From Phallusia mammillata (lineage: Eukaryota; Chordata; Ascidiacea; Phlebobranchia; Ascidiidae), in NCBI GenBank assembly GCA_003260075.1, contig QLIY01000102.1, positions 124,001 through 188,000 of the forward strand: a stretch of DNA of 64,000 nt, in the 5' to 3' direction. The notes under the pieces are model-generated. The model was not told the DNA's origin. It worked only from the letters and a program-made list of their open reading frames with translations, and did no database searches. This document shows positions 1 through 24,826 of this stretch, in pieces (positions within the stretch are counted from its first letter, which is position 1; each line of letters starts with the position of its first letter). Made by a program: the position numbers and the translations under genes.

Positions 1-11540
<11,540 letters not shown>

Positions 11541-11770
11541 CGCTTACCAAAAACCACACACATTTGCTGTCAGTGAAGACGACCAAATCAGGACCTGCAA
11601 GCTAGTTAAAATACACAAATAAATGCAACTAGAAGATCATGACCTTGGAAGTTAAAAAAAGCCCGCATTAATCACACAATTGAAACATTTAAGTGAATAA
11701 ATAATGTTAAGTATACAGTCATTCTTATAGCTGAATTGTGTGGCATTTTAATAAAACTAAAGATTGTCAC

Positions 11771-12139
11771 TAGAGTTCCTTCTCGAGAAATTCTTGTCAT
11801 GAAATTCTCAAAAAATCTCGAAAAAATCGAGTCTTGATTCTCGAGAAATAAATACAAATTTCTTGAGAAAAATTACGTCACGTATTATAACCAAAAAGTA
11901 ATTGCGACACCTCTTATTACGTGTAAAAAAGCAGCAGTCATTCTTAGTTGCATTGTATCTATAATTCAGACCAACAGTTGCTTCAGTTTTTGCTGGTTTG
12001 CTAGCGAATCGCTACTAAAAGCGCAAAAACATACAATCGGAAATTTTTTGTTTGTTTTTGTTAGAAAATCAGCTTAAACAAAAATTTCAAGACTCTCGTT
12101 TCTCGAGAAACGAAAAAGTCAAAAGATAGAGGAACCCTA
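11771..12139. mobile_element. Non-autonomous hAT-like element with 8-bp target duplication
   Basis: Terminal inverted repeats read TAGAGTTCCT at the left and TAGGGTTCCT (reverse complement) at the right. Flanking 8-mers attgtcac (11763-11770) and attgttac (12140-12147) match at 7 of 8 positions. The interior carries repeated tctcgagaaa palindromes and no usable ORF. It lies in the first intron of PRRC2. Confidence 0.75.
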
Positions 12140-12475
12140 ATTGTTACAGTAAGGTGACTGCAACAGAATGAAAGATATTGGAATTTGGAAAGCAGTTTGT
12201 CACTAATGCTAACTGTTGTATCCTCACACACTTACATTTTGTTGCAGCTATAAAACTATGAAAGGAGCAATATTCAACACAACCAGAACACATCCTCCCC
12301 CCCCCCCCTAATTGTTACAGTAAGGTGACTGCAACAGAATGAAAGATATTGGAAAGCAGTTTGTCACTAATGCTAACTGCTGTATCCTCACACACTTACA
12401 TTTTGTTGCAGCTATTTAACAGCTATAAAACTATGAAAGGGGCAATATTCAACATAACCAGAACACATCCCAAAC
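12130..12475. repeat. Allelic copies around a 12-C block
   Basis: The sequence from ctaattgttacagtaaggtg to aaccagaacacatcc occurs before and after the C block at 12297-12308. The copies differ by small indels and substitutions. Confidence 0.8.
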
Positions 12476-12852
12476 AGCAATTAGCCAAAATTGTTTAAAT
12501 GTTTTTGTTGCTTCAAGTGTTTTTAATTTGATGTGTAATAACTACAAATAGGTAACTGAACACCGAAGTGGACTTTTAAAGTTTAAAAATACAAAATTAC
12601 TATTATTTTGCATGCACGAAGAAACTTGTAACTTCTAACAATCTTACCTAAATATAGTTTGAACAAAATGAATGCAACAACACCTTTACGATCCCAATGC
12701 AAATACAAAAATTAATTCGACATTTGCTATAGATGCAGAAAAATAGACGAAAAACTTCCACAAAAAAGTAAAACAGCATGCAAACATTTAGAAGTATAAA
12801 ACGCTTTATCTGCTTTTACTTTGCATGCAAATATCCATTTAATCAATGCTTA

Positions 12853-13010
12853 CCTCGTTTCAAATATAATGGTGTAAATATGGTTTTGGTTTTGGCCGAG
12901 ATTGTCACGATTTGTACCGATTTCAATCCGCCACCCGCGCTTCTTTCGTCGAGCTGCAACAAAGCAAGCGCCTTTGCCGTAGGATAAAAATGGCGATCCA
13001 CGTGACGTCA
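12853..13010 (-). promoter_or_regulatory. PRRC2: Probable PRRC2 first non-coding exon and promoter
   Basis: On the minus strand a good splice donor (gaaacgag|gtaagc) sits at 12853/12852, 1.3 kb upstream of the start codon and in the right orientation for a 5' UTR exon. Just upstream lie an E-box CACGTG (12999-13004), an overlapping palindromic CRE TGACGTCA (13003-13010) and a YY1-like GCCAT core near 12990-12995. The cluster of elements next to a donor suggests a TATA-less housekeeping promoter. The transcription start itself is not visible. Confidence 0.5.
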
Positions 13011-15344
13011 TATCGCAGCGGTTTTAATAGACTAGGAGCAGCCGTCCCGCAATATTTGTAACTTCCGTTAAGACAATGTAGAACTAGACTGTTTAATTAA
13101 TATCTTAAAAAATAAAATTTATGCATATTGCTTTATTGAAAGGGTGAACCGGCAAAATTAGTGAAATTTGATGTTTATTTTACAGTTGTGTGAAGGTAAT
13201 CATACTCAATGTCAGGGGTTTCCCAAGTAGAAGGCTAGCTGCGATTCGTCCAGCCCACCAAACCTCTTTCCAAATGGTAATCAAATGAGACGTATGTCTT
13301 CCAGTCTTACAAAAGTAATTACGCTTGAATATTTTAATATTCATTTCAAATTACATATCCGGTCGTTCCCATGCCCCAACTGCTAAAGTCATGTTGTGAA
13401 AAGCGGGACATCGGATTGAAATGTTAGAAATTGTGTTTGGCCGTAGGCTGCATTGAATAAACACATTACTTGGGAAATTAAGCACATGTGAAAGCCCATA
13501 AGATTCTGTTGCGCTTGTCGTTGAAAATGTTGAATATTGATGGACAATTAACAAGCCATAGAAGGGTTTGGGGGTGGAGAGAAACGAATGAAAAACATAT
13601 TGGATCCTACTGTTTTGCAACCTTGTTAAGTTTTTAGTAATTTATTTTTTTAATTTATTTATACCGTTTTTTCCAAATTGTTGCTCTTCCGAGGATTATC
13701 TGCCCCTTTTGCAATCCTGTGTGTGACTTGGCAATGAATTCTAGTCATGGTATTAAACGGAATTAACCTGACTGAAGTCACTGTTCGCAAGTTTCGAATT
13801 GAATATGGAGAGTTTTTTGGTAGTTTATATTGGTTACATTTTGCACAAGCAAATAAGTCGCAATTGTATCGTGTAGTTCTACTTCCCACTTGACACAGAC
13901 ATAAAAACATTGCAGGCCCCCCGAGAGGGGTGTGCAACGTGTGCGCCGAACCAGGGCCCACGAATATTAATTTAAAATTGAAATCTGCCTACGCCAGTAT
14001 TTTTTGTTGTTGATTTGAAGTGGAGAGTCGAAACGCTTGTCGCATGGGTCCAGCTTCTGTTCGGGTTCACTTTGTTTTGTTTTTATGGGTCTGTGTTCGG
14101 TCCAAAATGCTACATTTTGAAGCCCCCCCCCCCGTGTGCGCCGAACCAGGGCCCACGAATATTAATTTAAAATTGAAATCAGCCTACGCCAGTATTTGTT
14201 GTTGTTGATTTGAAGTGGGGAGTCGAAACGCTTGTCGCATGGGTCCAGGTTCTGTTCGGGTTCACTTTGTTTTGTTTTTATGGGTCTGGGTTCGGTCCAA
14301 AATGCTACATTTTGAACCGATTTGCGGTTTTTAAACCGGTTCAAATCCCCTTTCGTTTAATTTTAATTCTACCCATCATCTCCATGGCCTTTATCAAACT
14401 CCAAAAGAATTTCGACAGTGCATTGTTATTTTTGACATGCCCTATAGTTGTTATCTTGCGTTGGCTTGAACAAAAAATCACCAAATATAATACAGACGAC
14501 TGCATTTTTACTGGTTCCCTTTCGGTTCGGGTCCAACGCCAAACAAAATGTATAAGGCTCAACTACGGTTGGGGTTCAGTTGCGGTTCGACTCCCTGATT
14601 TGAATCTGAAATACTTTGCAGCTGATTGCCAATTAGGCTATAGCAGTTTGTTTCTCTAGGAGTCTAGGTTTAATACATATCAGTCGCGCATCTGGATATA
14701 GCTTCTTCGAAAGAGTCCTATTAAATGTCTCGCACCAGCACAGCATTTTCTCTCTCCAGGGCTCTGGTACTTGTAGTCAGGGCTTGATTAACCGTCATTA
14801 AAACGACAGAGTAGACATATAGGCCTACGTACTTTAGGCGCCAAAAAACGGTAGGCCTATTGACGATTTTTTTTTAATCTTAAAAAGAATCTGCCAACCG
14901 TGCGGTAAAGCGTCCTTCAAAAACAAAGTTGAATGTACTTATTTAACCTGCCGACTTTCGGAATAGAAAACTTGCACACAGTTTACGATGGAAAATACAA
15001 TAAAAATATCCTTGCAGGTGCTTGTTACAGTGCGCGTTTTTAGCAAGTAGCCTACGCATGATAATTTTTTTTCTTCGCATAAGCTGTCTTTCCAATCAAG
15101 CTATGTTTTAAGTTAACTGCCTGTTACAATGCAACCACGTTGTTCGCATGTCGTTACAGTTTCGTGCAAGTGTTTCACCAAAATCTGATCTATTTAGTAA
15201 ACAAACAAATGAAACAAAAACTGCAGGCAAATAGCAAAATGATTGATTTTTTGTATTAAATCGGAACTACGGAAGGTTCTTACTACTGTACAACAATCAA
15301 GAAATGTGGCAGCATGTTTTGAAGAGAAACAATTTGTTTCATAG
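13011..15344. other. Intergenic region between PRRC2 and AQR
   Basis: No gene recognised. The only structure is an allelic pair (13937-14121 and 14134-14319) around an 11-C block at 14123-14133; it contains repeated ggttcgg-type words. The AQR 3' UTR must lie at the right end, but I see no clear polyadenylation signal. Confidence 0.6.
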
Positions 15345-18300
15345 TTATTCCGCAACCGGTTCAGCTTCAACTTCCTCCGCCATTTGCTGGTCGACGAGCT
15401 CACCCTCCTCTATATCTGGAGCAACTTTAGCTTTCTTTGGCTGCGGCTGAACATCTTCGTCAACACTTTTGTCAGCCTCCTTTACTAACTCCTCTGGTGG
15501 TGGTATTTCAAATGCAATGGGAACTTCCTTTTGTTGTGCTTCAACCGCCTTTGTTGCTTCGATCACAGGCTTGGGCATCCTCTGCTGTCTCAGCTGTTCT
15601 TCCTTGTTCATCTGCTGCACTATTTCCAGATACATGTCATACACATACTGGTGCATATGTGGCATGTCACCCACAACAACCTGGGGCTGCAAATTCGGCC
15701 GCTCACCCCTGGGTGGATACTTTTCAGCCGGGAATAACTGAAGTTGAGTGGGACGAGATGTGAGTTGGCGGAATGCTGGTGTCAACTCAAAACAGTTGCT
15801 GAAAAGTGAAACTCTTGCAAAGACATACAGGCCCAGGCGAGCACGTGACATGGCAACAACCAATCGACGAACATCCCTGGAAGAACAAAGTCGCAGTTAT
15901 TACACAAAAAGAACCAAAAATCAAAAATATTTTTGTTGCTTAGAGTATAGAATAGGACTCCTAAGAACCTGAAAAAATGCTTCCTGAAATGTTTAGGCTG
16001 TTATTCTGCTTCGATAGGTCGATTTTTGTTTGTATTAAGGCAATCTGTAACTACGAGCTACAGTCTCAAACCATAATTTTTTTGCCTGGTATAAACTATA
16101 CATTCAGTTGTAAACCATATCATCTTGTACCTACCTTAAATGACCAACATGCCTAGTCCTAACAAGAGAGAGGATTATATAGTTGTTTTGTTGACCCTGG
16201 AACCTATCTACTGTTGTGATTTTGCTAGGCAATCCAATCATTGGATTGGAGCCGCATCTCTGTTTGACAACATCGCGGATCAAGTGCTTCTGGCCATTGT
16301 ATGTTGTCAGGATTGTGATTTCATGGGATGGATAACCAATCAGCCGCATATACATGTATAGACCAACACAATATTCTGCCTCTGCGAGGTTTTGGTAGAA
16401 GTAAGGATTTGGCTCGGACTCTCCAACTCCCTGTGATACAAAGATTTTTACAAATTAGGAAAAATTGTAATCACATTATTTTTTTGCAAAAGTGTTTAAT
16501 AAGTCACACTGAATCTTTTTTGACAACCATATCCTATTTTTGTTGACCAGTGGTTCCCAACCTGGGTTCGCGGACCCCCAAGGGGTCCGTGAGACAGTTT
16601 CAGGGGGTCCGTGGAGGCAAACATTTGTAGTAGCATTAACAACAGTACAATATTTTTAAGTTCCCAAACCGTTTTTACAATCCTGTATATAAGTGCAAAC
16701 TGTTAATCAAACCCTTGGATCAAGAAAACTTGTGATTGTTACCTCCATTGTGACATCACAATACACATCAACAAAATAAGTCTTTGTGCTTTGTTTTAAG
16801 TATTGTACACAAGAAATTTTTATCTCTTTTAGTGCATTGACTGCTACAGTACAGAACTTTATTGAGATTAACGGAATGTGAAGGTTGATTAAAATTCTGC
16901 CCCCCAAAACGAAAGTATAATAACGGATAATGCGGAAAATGAAAAAAAGATTAAATTACGTTGGGGGTGCGCGGACCGATAAAATTTACAAAAGGGGTCT
17001 GTGACTACAAAAAGGTTGGGAACCACTGTTGTTGACAATCACAGTTCTAAAGAAATATGATTTATTTTACAATATCCTGCTCTTCATGCAAGATTGATAT
17101 GTAACATTAGCCATATATTAACTTAACGCCTTGCAAATCATTCTAACTATTTAAGATGTCAACATCAGTATTTTTTAAGTTATGGTCACCTATTTATTTT
17201 GCATCACTTAATGAGCTTAACCAAAGGCATGGCGGCCAGACATGTATGTCTAGTTGGCCTGTAGCATACATTTCTAGTCGGAAAATATCTTTCAGGCCAG
17301 TTATAGAAGCCAAATATCTAGCTAGAGTTTTCATTAAATGCACTGCGAACACAACTATTTCTGGGCAAAGGCATGAAAAACACATGCCAACTAGAAGTTG
17401 CTTTAAAATACTTTGCAATGCACCAACCAATACAGTATGAAACTTGTGTGGCATGTACTTTAGTATGTATAGCCAAATTTTAAACACAATGAATTGGGGA
17501 GAAGTTGGTCAAGTGCTAGTTTAAACCACCTAACGTACCTGGTAATCCTCTACGTTGACAACCTGATAGTCAAAGGCTAACCCTGGATTGAAGCATCTGT
17601 ACTCAGTATGACTGCCAATGTGTGGCAAATCTCCAAGCTTGGCGTACCTCCACCGGTACAGATTGCAGATGCTTGACCTAGCTCTTCCCTGTGCATCCAA
17701 CTGCACAGTTGGAACCCCCAGTCTTACAAGGCGAGAAAACAGTGACTGCTCCATGTTGGAAAATTTCTGGAAGGCGAGATTCTTTACCACAGGTGGAAGC
17801 TGATGATGATCACCAATCATGATCCATCTCTTCAATCTGTTGTAACCATCAGATGGATTCTGTAACAGCAAGGGAATAAACGTTTCTATCTCCAAGATCT
17901 GGGCAGCCTCTTCCATTAGGATGTTGTCATACTTGAATCCCAGTTCTGTAAGGTCCTGTCGCTTGAGAGCAGCATGTGTACAAGTCATAGCAATAATTTT
18001 GGCACTTTTAACAAGTAAGTAGCGTGATCTGTCAAGTCCTGAACGAAGCAGCTCAAAGGCTCTAAACTCCTCCAGCTGGGTAAAAATGTTACGAATGTAT
18101 CGAAAACAACCCTCAGCAATTTCCCAATCCTCATCAAAACCATTCTGTTTGAATAATTGAGGCACATTGGAAAAGAACTTTTGAAAGGGAAACAAGGATT
18201 GGATTTCATCAAGACACTTTGACTCCATGATCTGCCTTTCATACTTTTCCCAGCGAGATAGAACCTGATAAAGAAAAAAGTGGCAAGCAGTTTCGCAGGT

Positions 18301-20958
18301 GTAGGAAACATCTCCAGCTACACCCAGACTGCTTTGTAAGGCTCCAACCTCCTCAAGCAACTGAAGTCGTTTGGCTAGGACAAAGTTTACTCTGCCATAC
18401 CGAGAAAAATCTTTCTCTGTCTCCAGTTGTTCTTCACCATGACCAAGACGTAACAAATGCCGCTCATCAATATCGAGTTGCATGATTTTTTCAAACAACT
18501 GGTTTAAAGCCTGATTTGAATGGGTCACTATCAAAGTGCGCTGCTCTGGAAAGTTGTGATACAGGTTAGAGATGATTTGGACAGCAACATCTGTTTTGCC
18601 AGTACCTGGTGGACCAACCACCATGGTTAGACCTGGCTGCATTCCGGACTTAATTGCTTCAACTTGGGTTGGAGTGAAAGGAACTGCATTTCTTTTCGGA
18701 GCATTGTGAGTGTATGGCCCACGATTAGGAATGATATGAGAACACACAGAAATTTTCTTGTTTTCCTCATCAAATGTTAGTTTAAAAGGGGGCTGTATTT
18801 TTTCGCTATCAGCTGTCACCTTGTGATCTGGAAAACTGTCAACCAAGTGTGTATAGGACAAAAAAGTATCATTCCAATCTAATGTCCTTATGGTTCTGGC
18901 CAACTTGCTATAATGTGCAGCATCAGGATCACCGTAACCAAGTAAAACATCATGAAGCCACTCAGGTACAACACATTTTGTATTCATCAAGCCACGAATT
19001 GTTGCCAAAACTGCTTTGAAGTTGTTTTCTTTGGGTTTTCGGCGTACAATTAAGTTGAATGACTCATAGGGGTCTGGAATATTTTCCTTTAAAACAGCCT
19101 GCATGTCAGCCTGGTATTGGTTGGTATCCAACCACACACGAAAGGTCCGCATGTGTCCTGACAGTTCAGGTTTAGGATCTGGGCCCTCTTCTATAACATG
19201 ACCTTCTGCATCCAGCATTCCTTCCACTTCACATGCACGGACAAGCACATTGAATCTCTCCTGAAATGGGATTCGCTTCATTCCAGGTTGTGGTTTTGTG
19301 TTGAGCAAAGGTTGCACACACAGTAAAAAGCAAATATCATGCTTTCTCAGATTTTCCCACTCAAATCTTGTTTGTCGGGGAACATTGAGGGCAATGGAAA
19401 CATCAGCACGAACTTGTGATGGTGCAGAATCACCAATATTGGGTTTGGCCACTTCCACTACTGAAAATGATTGAATTGGTAGTGCCATTCTTGACCAACC
19501 ATTGAACAAACATGCTTGATCATCAGCTTTCCAAGGCTTCATTCTGTGAACTGAGTCTTCAATGTCATTTCTAATCTCATATGCAGATTCCAAGCGAAAC
19601 AGGTTAAAGTTCCTTAACAGGTAGTCATGAAGAGTTAAAAATTGCAGATTCAGTTTTGGTAAAGCAAGGCATTCATCGTTGACAAATTTTTCAGTTTTTG
19701 TCAAGTTTTCATCCCACAAAACACTTTCAGTTGGATAAATAGGCAAAGCATTTATAGCATCTAGCTGAGATGGACGCTTTTCATGATATGCAACCAACAT
19801 TTCCAGAATAAGCTCTTTGCTGTCAGATGGGAGTGTGCGAATGTTCAATTCAGATGCAAGTCTGGTAAGCTCAGTTATTTCTAGGGCACCAAAATGCTTT
19901 GTGAGTGCATCACGCTTATCAACATGAGCAACAGTGCCTAGAGCAAAGTTTTTTAGTGCTGGAAACTTTGAGAAAGCAACGCGCTGCAGTTTACACATCT
20001 TGTTATAATGAGCAGTTACCATTTCTTGCTGACTCATGGCTTCACCAGTAAGATCATTCACTTCAAAAGAAGAGTACATCCGCAGGGTTTCTACAAGTTG
20101 ATGGTATACATCATCATTAAAATACAAACTTGATTGTGAGCAACGTATAACCAAGTGAGAATCAATTAACAAACTATTGAACCATCTCCTAGTTGGTAAA
20201 CATGAATCGAGATCAATGATCAAATCCAGAAATTGGTGACAGTATTTAATGACATCCTTTGAAAAGTCGTCAGTTTGAATCATTTCACAAAACTTTTCTA
20301 TGAGTGAGTTTAAAAATGTTCGTTCAAATGTATTTTTTTCTTGTGTGGCTTCATCAGCTTTAGCATCTTTCTTCAATATCGACTTCCAAACTTTTCTTAA
20401 CTTGGCACTTGTTTTCAGTTTTTCCTGCAACCGTGAGGGATAAAGGCTTTGCCACATTGCCAGACTTACAGTTTTTTGAACTTGTTGCCGAACAACATCA
20501 ATTTCAAGGCTGTTGTAACAATGATCAAGAAATGTTATCAACACAGTGCGGTGAGTAAGTTCAACTGAATCATCCAGGACAGTTTTCATTACAGAGTGAA
20601 ACAGATGGTCAAAATTAGCAGGACTTTTTTTAAAAACACCCCATGCTGGGACATTCTCTCTGTATTTCTCATTGACCATGCAAGCAATTGACATTATGTA
20701 TGCATGACAGCTAAGCTCAGGTGAATATCTTGGCCACAGGTAGTTTTCAAGGTACTGACTAAATTCAAGTATCATTATGCGTCGTGTACTAAAATTTGTG
20801 ACAGCAAGTTCATTGTCAAAAATGTTTCTTACAATGTTTATATCAAACTTGACTTCTTCTTTGATAGCATTTGCTGACCAATTCGCAACTGCTAATTTGC
20901 TCAAAATGTCTGTTAACATTTGGTTTGTAGTGGGTGCTGCTGCTGTTCGGGTCGCCAT
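15345..20958 (-). CDS. AQR: Aquarius (IBP160), intron-binding spliceosomal RNA helicase
   Basis: Superfamily 1 helicase-like component of the spliceosome, which binds the intron upstream of the branch point and links splicing to snoRNP/EJC assembly in the nucleus. Three coding exons join in frame: 17539-20958, 16135-16430 and 15345-15876, about 1415 aa (human about 1485). The first exon carries the N-terminal helical repeats, Walker [12 protein letters not shown] near residue 780, motif [12 protein letters not shown] near 1015 and [10 protein letters not shown] near 1050. Exon 2 starts [20 protein letters not shown] and has the motif V region [11 protein letters not shown]. Exon 3 has motif [12 protein letters not shown] and an acidic tail. 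The ATG is in an ATGGCG context just after a probable acceptor at about 20983. The 3.4-kb uninterrupted first coding exon is unusual for this gene. Confidence 0.97.
16548..17028. mobile_element. Non-autonomous hAT-like element in an AQR intron
   Basis: Terminal inverted repeats CAGTGGTTCCCAACC and its complement GGTTGGGAACCACTG. A perfect 8-bp duplication ttgttgac lies at 16540-16547 and 17029-17036. It is 481 bp long with no ORF of transposase type. Confidence 0.92.
17405..17440. repeat. Short dispersed repeat, second copy near 52989
   Basis: actttgcaatgcaccaacca, with related flanks, recurs as actttacaatgcaccaacca at about 52989-53025 in an intron of RALGPS. The family is unknown. Confidence 0.4.
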
Positions 20959-21727
20959 TGTGCATGTTATGATTTTGGCACCCTAAATTATATATTTTTC
21001 TGCAACAACAATAAACAATTTAAACATAAAGTTCTATAGTGACAATTTTTTTTTAAAGTCAAGAGGGACCTGCTGTAATTGAACTGACATTACTCATCCC
21101 TGCAATCTAAACAAAATAAAAAACATCTCACTGCAAGAAGACACAAAAACAAATACCTGTTGAAAGACAGGCAAGAAACAGAAATGTGCTGAAGTTTGCA
21201 ATATTATACCTTGATGGCAGCTGCACGAGAGTATTTTTTTTTCATTTGCACGTCAATTTTTGACTGCATGCAGAAAATTAGCATACATTACTACCAGTTC
21301 TTTTTTATCACTTGCATTGTACCCGGTAAAAATGGTTTTTGATGAGAATTTCGGGGTCGCGTTTGTGAAAATGTGGGTGGTCAAAGTCTATATAAACACA
21401 AGTTGTCCAACCCATTGTTATACGATAAAGTCTATGGAGCCAGTTTTGTTCAAAATGATACAGCAGGTGTGGAAAAAAATAATAAATTATCTTATTTTTA
21501 CAAACTTGAGAGTGTTAATGTGAATTTGTTTCAACAAATTGAATAAAAATTTTGGGTTCTGACATTTTAGCGTAATATTGCTACACTGGCTCACACATAG
21601 GGATGATCATACATTAGTTGTAACTTGGTGGAAGAAACTACCCATGCACATTTTAATGAAAAGTGGGCCACAGAATAGCAAAAACGTTGAATACTTATTA
21701 GCTTTTCTGTGAGAGGCTGAGAGCTTA

Positions 21728-22316
21728 GGCTAGATCCACACACACGCTTGCGCGCCAGCGCAAAGTTGGTTTGTTCTTTTATAGCCAGCGTTTTTTTGCA
21801 AAGCGTGAGGTTTCGCTCACAAGGTGGAGCGGAGCTTGAAACCACGCTCACGTTTTGCCGAGCGTGCAAGCGCTGGCTGAATAAATTTGATTTAGCTCAC
21901 GCCGACCAGCCAGCGCAGTTTGGAAGTGTGAACTTCTGATGTTCAGTAACTTTACTTGCTGGGCGAAATGCATATTATGTGTGTAGTGCATAGTGATTTT
22001 TGGGCATTGTTAGCAAAACACATGTTGATTTTGCCAATGCAAAATTCCTTAACCATTGTTATGAGTATACCAAACAAAACTAAATTCAAATTATAGTAAA
22101 TAATATAGATAGAAAGAATAAACTTTATCTATATTAAGAGATATGGTACAGCCAAACATTCTGGTAAAAAACACAAGTAGAAGAGATCCCAGTAAAAATG
22201 TGGCTGTGTGAGCCAGAACGCCAGCGCGCAAGAGTTTTATGTCTGTGTGGACGTCACTGCAGCAGGGGCAGCTCGTGGTACGCTAAGCTCGCGAGAAATC
22301 CTGTGTGGATCTAGCC
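21728..22316. mobile_element. MITE with TTA duplication, PIF/Harbinger-like
   Basis: The ends are inverted repeats: GGCTAGATCCACACA at the left and TGTGTGGATCTAGCC at the right. They are flanked by TTA (21725-21727 and 22317-22319). The 589-bp interior has further inverted words (cgccagcgc, gcgctggctg) and no transposase. Confidence 0.7.
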
Positions 22317-23325
22317 TTAGGGTGGGGCAGTTGTTCCTAAAACTAAAAGTTTCCTTTCATGTGGGCAGAACATTTAATGCAAGTTACTTAGTACAACTTA
22401 AAACCATGACAAAACAGAAATTTAGCTACCCAATAAACCAACTAAAACAAACAACAAAATAAACAAAACAACTGAAGATTACGTAACAATAAAGTTCAGT
22501 ATTTCTGGTGGGTTTTTTCCAGTCCCGTTATGAATGAAATATTATCTATGAATTCACAATCTTATCAAGTATGCCGTTTATGTACTTTTTGGTAAGTAAA
22601 CCAGCCTGCAGCCATCACATTCACAGTCACACTCTTTGGTCTGTCACTTTTCCTGTATGTCCCGAGTCTTTATAACTTTTTTACTGTTTCCCGCATTTGC
22701 TTCGTTACTACGGTGTGTTTAGTTAGTTAGACATCTCCGGTTTTGAAGTTCAAACCCCACACATGTACAATTATAGTCAATTACACATGTCGCGCGTCTT
22801 CGGTCGTCACGCTGCGCTTATCCGATCCGACTCTCGTCGTTTGCATGTGTCGTGTACACTCTGTTGGCCTAATAAAACGTTGTTTACCTAATTGTGCAAG
22901 CATTTCAGTCTTTCTTAATTGTTTTTAGTTGTGTTGTTATATTGTGGTTTCCATTCCAAAAAAACACAAGTCTACTGTAGACGTAAAATTAGAATTAACA
23001 CGGTTCAATGGTGATTCCGTTGGTGCATGACGGGAGTTCAGTGATTTGATTGACAGATTGGTTGTGGTGCTCGTGACGTGTCGCTCGCTTAATGTATTGT
23101 AGTTGTTAAAACAACGTTATAAAAGATAGTTCACAAGTTTAGATTTTAGCGTAGCTTAATATATCACCAACTTAAGTTTACCAAGTATTCTGTTATACCG
23201 GCGCTTTTTTATGCCGGTTTTTCTTAGGCCTTTACGTTTAAACTTTTTGTACGATTATAATAGATAGCACACTTTTGGAGATTGGTTTTTCACACGTAAC
23301 TAGCACAGAATTGGTAAGGTAATAT

Positions 23326-23500
23326 AACGCACAACTTGTACACAAAACTTCTAAAGAATATTTGAACGTAAAAAAATGTGTTAAAAATTACTGGTTGAAG
23401 TCTGTAGGACCCCCCCCCCAACGCACAACTTGTACACAAAACTTCTAAAGAATATTTGAACGTAAAACAATGTGTTAAAAATTACTGGTTGAAGTCATAA
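23326..23500. repeat. Allelic copies around a 10-C spacer
   Basis: acgcacaacttgtacacaaa occurs on both sides of ten C at 23410-23419. The copies differ at a few bases. Confidence 0.8.
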
Positions 23501-23739
23501 AGTGTAGGATTGATTTAATATCTATAGTTAATACCAGGCCCATTTAATTTGTAGTAAAAACAGGCATCATGAGACTAAAAAAGTTGAAATTAATTACTAT
23601 ATTCATGTGACATGTGGAAAGTTGTGTAAAGATTGATGAGGTTTTTGTCTGGGTTTATATATTCTCATTAAATGGACTTAATTAAAGTCACAAATGTTAA
23701 ATTTTTTATTTATGTCTAATATTAGGTGTTAAACTATTA

Positions 23740-24826
23740 ATGTGTTTAAAAAATATAAGCATGAACTTTTGGAATTTTTTTATGATTTTACTTAATGTAA
23801 CCTGGCTGGTTCATGCTTACCGGGACAATGATCTGACAGTGGAAATATCAGCTGGAAGAAAAGAATGTTTCTATCAACCAACTAAAACAGGACAGTCATT
23901 GGAAATCGAATATCAAGTTAGTTAAACTGACTAGATCACTAAATACTTACAACCTAGTCTAGAAATATGTGACATATACAAATGATTTATTTACAGGTTA
24001 TTGATGGCGGTGATTTAGACATAGATTTCAGAGTAAGCGGACCTAATGGCAATCCAATAGTGACAGAGTTCAGAAGAAATGATGGCATACACACGTATTA
24101 TTATTATTATTATTTTTGGAATTTGCTAAATTAAGTTGAAATACATATTTATATATGTTAACATATGTTCCTTTTAACAGAATTGAGACAACCCAGGAGG
24201 GTGATTATGAAGTCTGCTTTGACAATACTTTCAGTCGAATGACATCAAAATCAGTTTTCTTTGAGTTGATTTTGGATAATGCTGGTGACATTGACGAACT
24301 TGAAGATGAAGAGGGAGAATGGAAAAAGTTTGTTTCCCAAGATGAAAATATTGGAGATGCTCTGGCCAGTTTGGAGGTAGCAGGGGTAATTAATGTGTTG
24401 TTCATATACAATTACATTTCTCACAGAAATCAGTATAATTGTTTGAAGTGTGTTTAGTTATGTTAGTGCTTAATGTAGTTATATATGAAGAGATCTGGAC
24501 CCATTTGTTACTTTCGTTTGTTTGTTTTGATCATTTATTGTAATTTTTGTGTTGAACGATTGGGCTAACTGCTTATTGATTAATGTCTATCTAATACACT
24601 TTTTTAGGAAACTTTAAGTCAAATCAAAAACAACAATGCTAGGACAATCCAGTTTCAAGCGATGTTAAGAGCACTTGAGGCAAAGGATCGCCATATTGCT
24701 GAGACAAACTTCGTGAAAATCAACACATGGTCCATTGCAAACATTGTTATCATGACATTGGTGTTTGCTCTGCAGATTTTCATGGTTCGAAACATGTTCA
24801 ATGACAAGAAAAAGGTGCGCACTTGA
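23740..24826 (+). CDS. TMED5: p24 family cargo receptor, TMED1/TMED5-like
   Basis: Type I membrane protein of the early secretory pathway; p24 proteins cycle between ER and Golgi and sort cargo into COPII/COPI vesicles. Four exons join in frame: 23740-23916, 23997-24094, 24181-24376 and 24608-24826, about 229 aa. A signal peptide lies near the start (the ATG at 23761, MNFWNFFMILLNVTW, may be the real start). The GOLD domain has the family words GRKECFYQP, LEIEYQVIDGG, LDIDFRVSGP, YEVCFDNTFS and FFELILD. A coiled-coil (LRALEAKDRHIAETNF) and one transmembrane helix follow. The tail FNDKKKVRT carries a lysine-rich retrieval-like motif. It belongs to the gamma subfamily (TMED1/5); which member is not resolved. 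AATAAA at 24938-24943 fits as the polyadenylation signal. Confidence 0.95.
24093..24116. repeat. Short (TAT)n microsatellite after the TMED exon-2 donor
   Basis: tattattattattattattt starts immediately after the exon-2 splice donor. Confidence 0.7.

Larger units (their letters stand above)
20959..23739. other. Intergenic region between AQR and the TMED gene (divergent promoters)
   Basis: AQR and the TMED gene are transcribed away from each other, so both promoters lie here. Apart from a MITE (21728-22316) and a spacer-linked allelic pair (23326-23500) I recognise no gene. Confidence 0.6.

Noticed and set aside
14210-14659. 149-aa plus-strand ORF
   Set aside because: Starts within an allelic duplicate and has no family resemblance; intergenic sequence of biased composition.
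16548-17028. Structured non-coding RNA inside an AQR intron
   Set aside because: The strong terminal pairing is explained by transposon inverted repeats with a perfect 8-bp target duplication.
17985-18311. 108-aa minus-strand ORF
   Set aside because: Overlapping frame of AQR; no family resemblance.
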